A stretch of DNA of 57,536 bases from Lachnospiraceae bacterium. Its GTDB lineage: Bacteria > Bacillota > Clostridia > Lachnospirales > Lachnospiraceae. The DNA lies in assembly GCA_017623675.1 (NCBI GenBank), contig JAGAOO010000070.1, forward strand, positions 1-57,536. Direction: 5' to 3'. The translations under genes were made by a program, and so were the position numbers. The notes under the pieces are model-generated. The model did not search any database, had not been told where the DNA came from, and worked only from the letters and a program-made list of their open reading frames with translations. How positions within the stretch are numbered: position 1 is the first letter of the stretch; each line of letters begins with the position of its first letter. Positions 35,053 through 42,396 of the stretch are shown in pieces.

Positions 35053-35688
35053 CTAATACGGATTATAAAGTGATAATTTATATTCCTCTGCCTGCTGATA
35101 GCATTCTTCCGTGTATCCGTGGTAAATGATATGGTATTCTTCTAATACTTGCATAACCGAGGCAACGATATGTTTAGCCAGTTTTGCAGTGTCAGCTGCA
35201 GTTTCCTCATCAACTAATACCTGGCTGGTATACGAATAATCCAGTTCTGCAGGAAGGTATGTTTTGCAGGTATGATGCCAAAGAGGGTAGTTATTTTTCT
35301 TTAACTCGCTCTTGGCAGCTTTCTCATAAGATTTTAGCGGTTCTTCCCATGCGGATGGGAGTGATTGGTTTTTGACCGATACCATGGCATGTGAATAAGC
35401 GGCTAAAATGACATCCGGAAGAAGCTGCTGCTCCTTGTTTTTCGGAATGTAGTGTAGAAGCCGTACCGTGTGGCTGGCACCAGCAGGCATAACGCAGTCG
35501 CTATCCGATTCTCCTATCTTATGAAAACTGTAATGAGTCGGCAGGGGCTCCTTGTATGGATCAATGTTTACCATGGAAGGAACGAAAGTATTTTCAAGAT
35601 ACTCTAAAATTAAAGTTCCGTTGGTAAGCTTCTCCGGAAGAAAATTGTAAACCGCTTTATGAAGTTCTTCATAAGATGGATATGACAT
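35053..35688 (-). CDS. Unknown protein co-transcribed with the dead TnpB
   Basis: 211 residues from ATG 35688, preceded by GGGAGGAAGC (an upstream TTG would overlap that site). I do not recognise a family. It has no signal peptide, membrane span or HTH. It is mixed alpha/beta and has several His/Cys/Tyr-rich patches (PLWHHTCKTYLPAELDYSY; YHIIYHGYTEECYQQ) and a helical C-terminus. A strong promoter lies upstream and the TnpB-like gene 67 bases downstream, so the two are likely an operon. It may be a partner or the controlled gene of the RNA-guided system; this is inference from position only. Confidence 0.7.
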   Translation of the reverse strand: MSYPSYEELHKAVYNFLPEKLTNGTLILEYLENTFVPSMVNIDPYKEPLPTHYSFHKIGESDSDCVMPAGASHTVRLLHYIPKNKEQQLLPDVILAAYSHAMVSVKNQSLPSAWEEPLKSYEKAAKSELKKNNYPLWHHTCKTYLPAELDYSYTSQVLVDEETAADTAKLAKHIVASVMQVLEEYHIIYHGYTEECYQQAEEYKLSLYNPY

Positions 35689-35731
35689 TTTGCTTCCTCC
35701 CAAAGTGTAGTAATGTATAATTACTTATCTA

Positions 35732-35760
35732 ATTATAGTGTGCAGCATGTAATTTTGCAA
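35732..35760 (-). promoter_or_regulatory. Sigma-A promoter of the unknown gene/dead TnpB operon
   Basis: Minus strand TTGCAA (35760-35755), 17-base spacer, perfect TATAAT (35737-35732). It is back-to-back with the integrase promoter. Confidence 0.75.
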
Positions 35761-35790
35761 CTGGAAATTAAGAAATAAGAAGTGAATTTG

Positions 35791-35819
35791 TTGTACTGCA
35801 TAGAATCGTGTTGTATAAT
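35791..35819 (+). promoter_or_regulatory. Sigma-A promoter of the small tyrosine recombinase
   Basis: TTGTAC (35791-35796), 17-base spacer, perfect TATAAT (35814-35819), about 50 bases before the start codon. Divergent from the dead TnpB operon promoter, with -35 boxes only 30 bases apart. Confidence 0.8.
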
Positions 35820-35870
35820 AAATATGTGGTCCTTATGGGGATGATAAAAGAGTAAAGGAGTAATTACAGT

Positions 35871-36449
35871 ATGGCAAAGACACAACCGATAAAAGAATTA
35901 GAGCAGATTTTTGCACTGAAGAATTACTTCCTTGAACGTAAGGAATTTCGAAATTACACATTAATTGTATTTGGCTTAAATACTTCGTTGCGTATCAGTG
36001 ATATCTTGCAGCTCCGGTGGGCGGATGTGTTTAATTTTCAAACCGGTATGTACCGGCAGCATATTTCAATAAAAGAGAAGAAAACGGGAAAAAGTAATAT
36101 AGTTGCTATCAATTCTGCCATAAAAGACGCTTTAGAATTATATTGTCTGCAGGGGGCGGTGGTATCTCCGGAGTTGTTTGTTTTCCGTAGCCAGAAGGGA
36201 GAGAATCAGCACATTAGCAGAAACTATGCCTTTACTATTATAAAAAATGCAGCCAGGGAATTAGGTTTTGAAGATAATATCTCCTGCCATTCCTTGCGAA
36301 AGACATTTGGCTACCAGGCATGGAAACAGGGTGTACAGCCGGCGTTATTAATGTCTATCTATAATCATTCCAATTATGAGATTACGAAACGGTACTTGGG
36401 AATTACACAGGATGAGCGTGATGAGGTATTTATGAATATAACACTGTGA
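35871..36449 (+). CDS. Small tyrosine recombinase (integrase catalytic domain)
   Basis: 192 residues, AAAGGAG upstream. Essentially only the catalytic domain: SLRISDIL (Arg I), KKTGKSN (Lys), CHSLRKTFGY (His-x-x-Arg), NHSNYEIT and the nucleophile tyrosine in TKRYLGI. It lacks the arm-binding domain, and only a short helical segment precedes the catalytic core. Comparable short integrases invert or resolve DNA. All catalytic residues are present, so it is probably active. It is divergent from the dead TnpB operon and followed by a membrane protein gene. Confidence 0.9.
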   Translation: MAKTQPIKELEQIFALKNYFLERKEFRNYTLIVFGLNTSLRISDILQLRWADVFNFQTGMYRQHISIKEKKTGKSNIVAINSAIKDALELYCLQGAVVSPELFVFRSQKGENQHISRNYAFTIIKNAARELGFEDNISCHSLRKTFGYQAWKQGVQPALLMSIYNHSNYEITKRYLGITQDERDEVFMNITL

Positions 36450-36501
36450 GGGAGAGTGTTATCAATTACAGTTGATACAAAGGGAAATGGGGAGACAAAA
36501 G

Positions 36502-37662
36502 ATGAGCAGTATAGAAGAGTCTATCAGATTGCATAACAGTATAGCAGAACAGTTTAGTGTAACAAATGCTGTGTCTGCATTTATAAATAGCAGTGGTGCG
36601 GCAGCGTATTTGAATGCAGTGAATGAATTTAAACAGAATCTTCATTTGCAGCCTGCCTTTTTAGAATTTCAGCAGGAAATGAAAGGATTTTATAGAGCAC
36701 AGGAATCAGTATTCCAGGGGATATCTGCATTTCATAACATGATACAACCGGTACTGCAGGAATACCAGGTGGTGGCAGGAATTACAAACTTTGTTAGCCA
36801 GGTTCAGGCTTCTATGCAGCCAATAAGAAGCTGCCTGCAGACAATTCAGCCTATTCTGCAGGAATCGCAGGCATTTGCCCAGTTAACCGAAATACGTAAC
36901 CAGGTAATGCTGAATCCGTCTTTATTGACCGGATTACAACAGGCATTAGAGGAACAAATCGATGCATCTGTCTGGGAAGTTGGGGAAGAACAGGATACCT
37001 GGGAACAAAACATCGAAGAAGAAATGTGTGAGGAAATACTGCGTCTGACTGAATGCGAAGATAAGTCCGGTGCAATAAATCAGTTCCTTGCTAAGTGGGG
37101 TGAAAAAGGGAAAAGGTTATTGATAGAACTGGTGAAATGGCTGACAGCTGCTTTTTTTGGTGGCTGGATATCTTATGCGTGTGAGCCAGTATATAAGGTC
37201 ATTATCCCAACTATCTGTCTGCAGGAAGAGAATTCTGAAACTGCTGAGAAAAAAGAGATCCCAGTTAATACGGAAATCCATGTGTGGAATGAGATTACCA
37301 ATAATTATATTGAGGTCACATATAAAGTAGATGATGTAGAGCATCAGGGATATATTACTCAGGAAGAACTCAATACTAATACGGAACTGATATCAGGTGA
37401 GGTGGAACTGGAGCATATTGTGTTCATCAATAACGTAACAAATCTGCTTGCGGCACGATGGGAAATGGATCCGGAGCAGGTGTATGCATTTTTGAAGGAT
37501 GATGCAGATTTGATTAACGGATACTTGCTGAAACATTATGATGTCCTGTCTTTGCTGGATGAGGATAGTTTCATGGAAACATTGGAAGCATATTGTGCGA
37601 AGGAAGGAATTGAACTTCCGAAGGAGGAAGAAAAGCCGGAACTGGCATTTGATCAGGAGTAA
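36502..37662 (+). CDS. Membrane protein with helical N-terminus and DUF3791-like C-terminus
   Basis: 386 residues from ATG 36502 (GGGGAGACAAAAG upstream). The first 160 residues are Gln-rich and helical (FVSQVQASMQPIRS, IQPILQESQAF), then an acidic linker and one hydrophobic segment near 220-240 (LVKWLTAAFFGGWISYA). A beta-rich, SH3-like stretch follows (IHVWNEITNNYIEVTYK). The last 70 residues, with AARWEMDPEQVYAFL and LLKHYDVLSLLDE, resemble DUF3791, a domain often found next to toxin-like proteins. Function unknown; it could be an envelope sensor or part of a toxin-antitoxin-like unit. Confidence 0.65.
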   Translation: MSSIEESIRLHNSIAEQFSVTNAVSAFINSSGAAAYLNAVNEFKQNLHLQPAFLEFQQEMKGFYRAQESVFQGISAFHNMIQPVLQEYQVVAGITNFVSQVQASMQPIRSCLQTIQPILQESQAFAQLTEIRNQVMLNPSLLTGLQQALEEQIDASVWEVGEEQDTWEQNIEEEMCEEILRLTECEDKSGAINQFLAKWGEKGKRLLIELVKWLTAAFFGGWISYACEPVYKVIIPTICLQEENSETAEKKEIPVNTEIHVWNEITNNYIEVTYKVDDVEHQGYITQEELNTNTELISGEVELEHIVFINNVTNLLAARWEMDPEQVYAFLKDDADLINGYLLKHYDVLSLLDEDSFMETLEAYCAKEGIELPKEEEKPELAFDQE

Positions 37663-37696
37663 ATACGAAAGGAAAGCATACAGAAGGAGAGTACAG

Positions 37697-38119
37697 ATGA
37701 TATTGCAATGTCCTCACTGTGGCAGTGAGAAAGGATATTACACACTGAATGATTATATTAATGTGCCTATTTATTACTCTTTTGATAATACTGTGGTTAA
37801 AGCTGATTTTGAAGTAAGTAATGTAACCCACATTCACAAGAATGCATATTGCATACAATGCGGCTATGTGATATCTACACTGAAAGAATTAAAAAAGAAA
37901 CAAAAACTAGATGTTCAGAAGAATCCGATAGCGGTATATCGAAAGAAGAAAGGATTAACCCAGGAAAAGCTTGCAGCTTATCTTGGATGTTCCAGAGGGG
38001 CAGTTGCTTTGTGGGAATCACAAGGAGCAAAACCAAAGAAATATGATCATATCCGGAAAATGGGTGAGCTGTTTGGGAAAACATTTATGAAAAAGTTAGA
38101 CGCATATTATAGGAAGTAA
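37697..38119 (+). CDS. Zinc-ribbon plus XRE HTH regulator
   Basis: 140 residues from ATG 37697 (AGAAGGAGAG upstream). The N-terminus has a CPHCGSEKGYY knuckle and a second CIQCGYV pair near residue 55, making a four-cysteine zinc ribbon. The C-terminus is an HTH: IAVYRKKKGLTQEKLAAYLGC, SRGAVALWESQG. It is a probable DNA-binding regulator. Translation beyond the upstream boundary in the same frame is not supported by any ribosome binding site. A terminator follows. Confidence 0.82.
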   Translation: MILQCPHCGSEKGYYTLNDYINVPIYYSFDNTVVKADFEVSNVTHIHKNAYCIQCGYVISTLKELKKKQKLDVQKNPIAVYRKKKGLTQEKLAAYLGCSRGAVALWESQGAKPKKYDHIRKMGELFGKTFMKKLDAYYRK

Positions 38120-38130
38120 ATTATACGAAA

Positions 38131-38160
38131 AAAAGCGTTGGAAATGTCCAATGCTTTTTT
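38131..38160 (+). terminator. Rho-independent terminator
   Basis: AAAAGCGTTGG (38131-38141) pairs with CCAATGCTTTT (38148-38158) with one G-T pair, then a T tract. It ends the zinc-ribbon regulator gene. Confidence 0.85.
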
Positions 38161-38316
38161 TATGCCATTTTTTGTGAAAATATTGTATTTCTGCTTGACT
38201 TAGGTGATTTGGCTAACACGATAATGAGTAGAACAGTAAAAGAAAGGAGTGCTGTCCGGATAAAAGAATAATGGAAACGGGGGATGTGATGAAAGAAATC
38301 TTATCCTGAAAATTTT

Positions 38317-38393
38317 ACATTCGGCTGCTATGCCGAATGTAGGGGACCTCCCTGCTTGATTTTAGTACGAAACAACGAATCAAGTAAAGGAGG
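38317..38393 (+). promoter_or_regulatory. Structured leader of the sigma-like gene with a possible anti-Shine-Dalgarno
   Basis: Three consecutive stems: 38317-38340 (perfect 9 bp, ACATTCGGC/GCCGAATGT), 38341-38353 (AGGG/CCCT) and 38355-38384 (CTTGATT/AATCAAG). CCTCC at 38347-38351 is complementary to the Shine-Dalgarno GGAGG at 38389-38393, so the leader could switch between exposing and hiding it. The 150 bases before it contain TTGACT and GATAAT at wide (19-base) spacing, a poor promoter candidate. Confidence 0.5.
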
Positions 38394-38400
38394 AAGTATA

Positions 38401-38835
38401 ATGAAATCAGATAAGAGCAGCAACATCCAGAATAGATTTACCAAATACCTTGTAATTGCGGTGGAGCGCAGAAGGATAAAATATCTGCAGAAGCTTCAGC
38501 AAAGAGCGAATAATGAAGTGGGTTTCCCGGATAACGTGAAAGATGAACCAAGAATTGATTTTGAGGAGTTGCATAACCGATTTATTGTGGAAAGAACGGA
38601 GTATGCAGCAGAGCACTGGGAAAAGATGCAGGAATTCTTGCAGCTGATTGATGAAACCAAACTGGTGAATGCTATTACAAAACTGAAGGAAACGGAAAGG
38701 ATACTTCTGTTCGGCAGAATAATGGGCGAGCTGACTTTCGAAGAGTTGGGAAAGAAAATCGGGGTAAGTTCGCAACAAGCGCAGCAAGCATTTTTTTATG
38801 TACTTAGGAAATTAAGAAAGGAGCTGAAAAAATAG
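38401..38835 (+). CDS. Sigma-70-region-4-like regulator (Tn916 Orf7-like)
   Basis: 144 residues, AAAGGAGGAAG upstream of ATG 38401. The first 90 residues are basic helices (FTKYLVIAVERRRIKYLQKLQQ). The C-terminus is a sigma region 4 HTH: AITKLKETERILLFGRIMGELTFEELGKKIG followed by SSQQAQQAFFYVLRKLRK. Such small proteins regulate transfer genes in Tn916-type elements. It is followed immediately by a second short HTH gene, as in those elements. Confidence 0.8.
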   Translation: MKSDKSSNIQNRFTKYLVIAVERRRIKYLQKLQQRANNEVGFPDNVKDEPRIDFEELHNRFIVERTEYAAEHWEKMQEFLQLIDETKLVNAITKLKETERILLFGRIMGELTFEELGKKIGVSSQQAQQAFFYVLRKLRKELKK

Positions 38836-38836
38836 A

Positions 38837-39031
38837 ATGGGAAATGCAATGGAATTTATTGATTTATTGCTGGCGGCCAAACAGGGAGAGAAAGAAGCTG
38901 TGCTAGAATTGATTCGGATGTATAATCCGCTTCTTACAAAAAACTCAATAGTAAAAAATGTTTTTGATGCGGATTTGTATCAGGAACTTTGTTTGGTACT
39001 GATGGAATGTATCCGGCTCTATGAAATTTGA
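38837..39031 (+). CDS. Short HTH protein of Tn916 Orf8 type
   Basis: 64 residues starting two bases after the preceding stop. The sequence FIDLLLAAKQGEKEAVLELIRMYNPLL is typical of the HTH_16-like helix-turn-helix found with conjugative sigma-like proteins, followed by VFDADLYQELCLVLMECIRLYEI. Together with the preceding gene it forms a sigma region 2 / region 4 split pair. Alternative start at 38849. Confidence 0.78.
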   Translation: MGNAMEFIDLLLAAKQGEKEAVLELIRMYNPLLTKNSIVKNVFDADLYQELCLVLMECIRLYEI

Positions 39032-39055
39032 TCCTTGTACAACTAAGCAACCGCA

Positions 39056-39193
39056 ATACATTGTTGGATGTTGAAAACAGTGTATCGCATAAGGTTAGCA
39101 TTTTATTATGCGATGTCGTAAACGTTCTTTTGAACCTTTAGCGACAGGCAAAAGGAAGGAAAACGCCTTTTGAGGGAATATCTCAAAAGGCGT
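39056..39193. ncRNA. Hairpin-rich non-coding region, possible RNA or DNA structural site
   Basis: The gap of about 490 bases after the HTH gene holds three successive inverted repeats: 39056-39065/39076-39085 (9 of 10 paired), 39085-39092/39106-39113 (8 bp, TCGCATAA/TTATGCGA), and 39163-39174/39182-39193 (perfect 12 bp, ACGCCTTTTGAG). The last may extend with GGAAGGAAA/TTTCC flanks. No open frame and no T-run follows. It could be a small RNA, a transfer origin or a replication site. The remaining 39200-39460 is AT-rich without recognised features. Confidence 0.4.
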
Positions 39194-39464
39194 ACCTTTC
39201 CAGACATTTGCGGCATGGCATAATAGAATGCTGATTTATATGACCTCTTTGTTAAAGCAAACAGAACACAGTCAGATTATTCTGCAGAGAATACTTTGGA
39301 TTCTAATAAGAGCAGAGAAGAATTTGCTATTATTTCTGTTCTCATAGTTTTCTGATTTTCTTCTTAAAAATATATTTTATATGTTGGCATCAAATAAGAA
39401 AACTGACAGAAATTGAGATGAAAGAGAATTACGGTCTTTTATTGTATAAAATAATACGAACTGC

Positions 39465-39493
39465 TTGATAAATATGCCTTCTGAAGTTATAAT
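39465..39493 (+). promoter_or_regulatory. Promoter of two small unknown genes
   Basis: TTGATA (39465-39470), 17 bases, perfect TATAAT (39488-39493), 30 bases before a 58-codon gene with a perfect AGGAGGTGA site. Confidence 0.8.
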
Positions 39494-39523
39494 TAATAAA
39501 AGGAATTACATAGGAGGTGATTT

Positions 39524-39700
39524 ATGTACAGATACAGAATTGCAGTTACATATTCAAGAACAAAAATCGTTTGGTCAACCGTAAATGTTACTGTAACAGC
39601 TGATAATGACGCTGATGCGATTCGCCAAGCGAAAAGCAAGTATCCAAATGTGAAACAAACAAAAATTATTTCAAAAAGCGTTACGGGAACAAGATATTAA
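39524..39700 (+). CDS. Small 58-residue protein of unknown function
   Basis: Starts ATG behind TAGGAGGTGATTT, the strongest ribosome binding site in this region, with a promoter 30 bases upstream. The product begins MYRYRIAVTYSRTKIV, is basic and is rich in Val/Thr beta-type residues (STVNVTVTADNDADAIRQ) and ends KSVTGTRY. No membrane span, no recognised family. The next gene begins 20 bases downstream with its own GGAGG, so the two probably form an operon. Confidence 0.75.
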   Translation: MYRYRIAVTYSRTKIVWSTVNVTVTADNDADAIRQAKSKYPNVKQTKIISKSVTGTRY

Positions 39701-39720
39701 ATATTGAACGGAGGTATACA

Positions 39721-40236
39721 ATGAGCAGTTATGAGAGAAAAGTAACAGAGATTTATTCATTACAAGCCAGAAATATATTAACCGAAGAAGAGGCAAAAAA
39801 ATGTATAAGAATTATTGATTCTATGCAGTATGATAATGGTAGAGATATGGAGCTGATTTATTCAAATGAACTGATAAATATGTATATAACCGACATTGGT
39901 CGTTTTAATAATAATATAATTTTATATTTTGAAATAGAAAATAAAAGTGCTTCTTATACGGTATCGTTAGTTACTAGAGATACAGAAGTTGATGGTTACA
40001 ATTTTTGTGGAATAGGCGGTTGTGAACTTTATGGATGCAAAGTAAAACCGAAAAAACGCATAACAACCCGTATGGATCTATCTGAGGGCGCTTTTTCAGG
40101 AAATTTCGAATCTGTAAAAATCTGTTGTACGACAGTTCATTGCACTTATTGGGAGCAGGAACGTGAGGAGAATGAGATTTCTGAGGAAATTATAATAGAT
40201 TTAGAAACTTTGTTGAAAAAATATACTCAAGAATAG
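39721..40236 (+). CDS. Unknown soluble protein, second gene of the small operon
   Basis: 171 residues with ACGGAGG before the ATG. A helical N-terminus (ARNILTEEEAKKCIRIIDS) is followed by a beta-rich, Tyr/Asn/Cys-containing middle (NNNIILYFEIENKSASYTVSL, FCGIGGCELYGCKVKPKK) and a region with CCTTVHCTYW. Six or more cysteines suggest metal binding or disulfide chemistry, but there is no signal peptide. Not recognised. Confidence 0.7.
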   Translation: MSSYERKVTEIYSLQARNILTEEEAKKCIRIIDSMQYDNGRDMELIYSNELINMYITDIGRFNNNIILYFEIENKSASYTVSLVTRDTEVDGYNFCGIGGCELYGCKVKPKKRITTRMDLSEGAFSGNFESVKICCTTVHCTYWEQEREENEISEEIIIDLETLLKKYTQE

Positions 40237-40361
40237 GATGACTTTGCCGAATAAGGAGGCTTAGAAGATAGCGTAGAAGGAATTGTTTGGCTATACTGAT
40301 ACAAACCAAAGATAGAATATTGATAAGGTCTATGCTAGAATACGTTTTTTTAGTAATATTG

Positions 40362-40397
40362 ACAAGAGCTGCTCTTCGAGAGAAGGACAGCTCTTGT
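40362..40397 (+). terminator. Terminator of the small operon
   Basis: ACAAGAGCTG (40362-40371) pairs perfectly with CAGCTCTTGT (40388-40397); ACTTTTATCAATTTTTTG follows. Confidence 0.7.
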
Positions 40398-40482
40398 ACT
40401 TTTATCAATTTTTTGTTATAAATTAGTATAACAGTACAATGCCAGTGAATAGATGCTAATGTAATAAGCATATAAATAAAAA

Positions 40483-40513
40483 CGCCTATCCTGTTTGTAT
40501 CGCAGGATAGGCG
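40483..40513 (-). terminator. Terminator of the leftward resolvase genes
   Basis: CGCCTATCCTG (40483-40493) pairs with CAGGATAGGCG (40503-40513), and on the minus strand a TTTTTATTTATATG tail follows. It ends the operon 41871-40554. Confidence 0.8.
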
Positions 40514-40553
40514 GTATCCGTAGGGAAATTTAAGAACAGCCGGTAATCTGTTT

Positions 40554-40853
40554 TTAAAGGTTATTTTTACTTAAATAGGAGTTGAAATCAATCTTATTTT
40601 CTCCTTCATAAAGGGTGATGTTTTTTAATTGCATTTCTGTAATGATATTTCGTAAAGTCGTTGGGTCGGATGAAATTCTGTCAAAATCAACGACATGGAT
40701 GGAGTCGCCTTCTTTTGCGTTTGCCAGCATTTTTAGGAATTGTTCACCGGTATCTTCTTCGATAAGCTGTCCGGCAAACTCCGCTAATTCTTTGTTCTGG
40801 GATTCAAGCGCATTAGGACTCTTTGTACTTTTTCTGATATAAAAACTATTCAT
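40554..40853 (-). CDS. Miniature serine-recombinase catalytic-domain protein
   Basis: 99 residues from ATG 40853 (AAAGGAG upstream). It is a compact copy of the resolvase N-terminal domain: SFYIRKST (usual YxRVST with the catalytic serine kept) and the VDFDRISSDPTTLR box with conserved Arg. The region before about residue 45 is shortened, and both the dimer helix E and the DNA-binding HTH are missing. A stand-alone domain like this cannot recombine alone; it may be an inhibitor or remnant. It is downstream of a full resolvase gene. Confidence 0.72.
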   Translation of the reverse strand: MNSFYIRKSTKSPNALESQNKELAEFAGQLIEEDTGEQFLKMLANAKEGDSIHVVDFDRISSDPTTLRNIITEMQLKNITLYEGENKIDFNSYLSKNNL

Positions 40854-40961
40854 TAGAGCTCCTTTCATATATGTAAGTGTCAGATATGAGCGTAGTATAT
40901 AAGTTAGGGTAATTATAACATGGATTGGATGTTTTTTTCAATAATACGCTTAAGTTACTGT

Positions 40962-41195
40962 TTATGGAATTCTTGCCAGCAGACCTTCAATTTCCAAACC
41001 GGGTAAGCCCACCAAATACCAGTTTCTGCTGGCATCCATTTCAATCCTGGTAACAATCCAGGTGCCATTGAGCTGTACTTCAAAGCAATCTCCACAGTGG
41101 AAGCCACCCGGACTTGTGTCGTATCCTTCTTCGGTGGTGTAATTAAAAGTGTAGCGGCCATCTTCAGGGTCAAAAAATAGTGTTCCTTGTTTCAT
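40962..41195 (-). CDS. DUF5348 family small protein
   Basis: 77 residues from ATG 41195 preceded by GGAGGTACTGCACG. The pattern MKQGTLFFDPEDGRYTFNY, then GGFHCGDCFEVQLNGTWIVTRIE and NWYLVGLPGLEIEGL is that of DUF5348, common on clostridial mobile elements. Function unknown; probably a small beta protein. It lies between two resolvase-type genes, in the same orientation. Confidence 0.85.
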   Translation of the reverse strand: MKQGTLFFDPEDGRYTFNYTTEEGYDTSPGGFHCGDCFEVQLNGTWIVTRIEMDASRNWYLVGLPGLEIEGLLARIP

Positions 41196-41241
41196 CGTGC
41201 AGTACCTCCAAAATTTTTCTCTATAATTAATAAATATCCGG

Positions 41242-41871
41242 TTATGGCTCAAAACTTGAATTATTTGATAAAAGATTTTTATTTTCATGATTTTTTGCCA
41301 ATCGGTAGAAGCTGTCTTTCTTTAAATTCATCTGCTGCATGGCTTCGCGAGCGGTAATTTTTCCTGCTTTCCAGTTGGAGTAACAGGTGTCCCAGTTCTC
41401 CGGAAACTGAATTTTTGGCCGGCCAAGATGTTTTCCTTTTTCTTTTGCTACAGCAATTCCCTGGCGTTGCAGCTCATGACGCTCCTCCCAGTCGCCTTCT
41501 GCTACATAAGCAAGCAGGGCAAGTACAACATCTGTGATTACCTGGCCAAGAAGATCTTTGTTAAGGGAAGTGTCCAGTATCTTCATGTCTACTACTCGGA
41601 TATCCATCTGCAGCTCTTTAGTAATGTGATGCCACTCACGATATATTTCTTTATAGTTTCTACCGAATCTTTTTAACTCGGTGACAGTCAGTCGGTCTCC
41701 CGGCCGCATGATATGGTTGACTAACATATCATAGGTTTCTCTGTTGAAATTATGACCGGACTTTTTCTCCACATAGATGTTTCGCTCTTCAATACCAAGC
41801 TCCAACATGATTTTTATCTGACGGTCCGGATTCTGGTCTTTTGTTGATACTCTTACATATCCGAAATCCAT
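41242..41871 (-). CDS. Small serine recombinase (resolvase/invertase)
   Basis: 209 residues with GAAGGAGGTGATTCC upstream. The catalytic domain reads DFGYVRVSTKDQNPDRQ with the catalytic serine, LTVTELKRFGRNYKEI, then the E-helix region (LLGQVITDVVLALLAYVAEGDWEERHELQRQGIAVAKEKG) and the GRPKI linker to an HTH (GKITAREAMQQMNLKKDSFYRLAK). It resolves or inverts DNA at short sites. The usual AEMER motif is AEGDWEER. Likely active on this element. Confidence 0.92.
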   Translation of the reverse strand: MDFGYVRVSTKDQNPDRQIKIMLELGIEERNIYVEKKSGHNFNRETYDMLVNHIMRPGDRLTVTELKRFGRNYKEIYREWHHITKELQMDIRVVDMKILDTSLNKDLLGQVITDVVLALLAYVAEGDWEERHELQRQGIAVAKEKGKHLGRPKIQFPENWDTCYSNWKAGKITAREAMQQMNLKKDSFYRLAKNHENKNLLSNNSSFEP

Positions 41872-42025
41872 TCGGAATCACCTCCTTCATATGGATAGTA
41901 GCTTGCTGTTACTGTAGTCATGTCGCAGTAAGCTGCTGAATTAAGATATAGTGTTATATACGAAGCCGGAGAAAAAAATACAACAAACTGGGAGGGAAGA
42001 TTAACAGAATCTCTGTGGATGTTTC

Positions 42026-42054
42026 TTGAATGCAGGCGTGAGGTTTGCTATAAT
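42026..42054 (+). promoter_or_regulatory. Promoter of the small Cys protein / SRAP genes
   Basis: TTGAAT (42026-42031), 17 bases, perfect TATAAT (42049-42054), about 60 bases ahead of the first gene. The divergent resolvase promoter should lie in the 41.88-42.02 kb gap, where no clear box was seen. Confidence 0.75.
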
Positions 42055-42115
42055 AAAAATAGTAACAGAATTGCTGATGGTGATTATTGAGTAATGACAT
42101 CAGGGAAAGAACAGG

Positions 42116-42376
42116 ATGAGAGAAATGCAAAAGTATTATTATCAGTCGGGAAGATGTGAAGCGAGCAGCTACCAGGGATTATACCCTGTACTTTGTGAAT
42201 CAACAGATGTAAAGAATGAATATAAGAAAGTGCGGATGGTTTGTAAAGGCTGGAAAGATGGTCATGCAACAGAGCCATCCTGTCCAATGGCGGAGAGCTG
42301 CAGTGTTTACATAAATACGCCGGACATTATTGAAGATAAAGGTATGGCACTTAGGGATAAGAAGTTAGGTGAGTAG
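42116..42376 (+). CDS. Small cysteine-containing protein of unknown function
   Basis: 86 residues (ATG 42125 is an alternative start). Five cysteines are spread through the protein (GRCEASS, YPVLCEST, VRMVCKGW, SCPMAESCSV), suggesting a metal site. A short charged tail follows. The gene is 20 bases before the SRAP gene and shares its promoter, so it may belong to a DNA-repair operon. Not recognised. Confidence 0.62.
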   Translation: MREMQKYYYQSGRCEASSYQGLYPVLCESTDVKNEYKKVRMVCKGWKDGHATEPSCPMAESCSVYINTPDIIEDKGMALRDKKLGE

Positions 42377-42396
42377 GGAAGGAACGATGGTACTGT

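Noticed and set aside
38271-38309. Possible 12-codon leader peptide (METGDVMKEILS) before the sigma-like gene
   Set aside because: The nearest AAGGAG is about 20 bases upstream, too far for normal initiation; kept only as part of the leader.
42339-42354. GATAAAGGTATGGC resembling a minus-strand stretch downstream of the dead TnpB
   Set aside because: Two mismatches within 14 AT-rich bases inside a coding region, at a level expected by chance.
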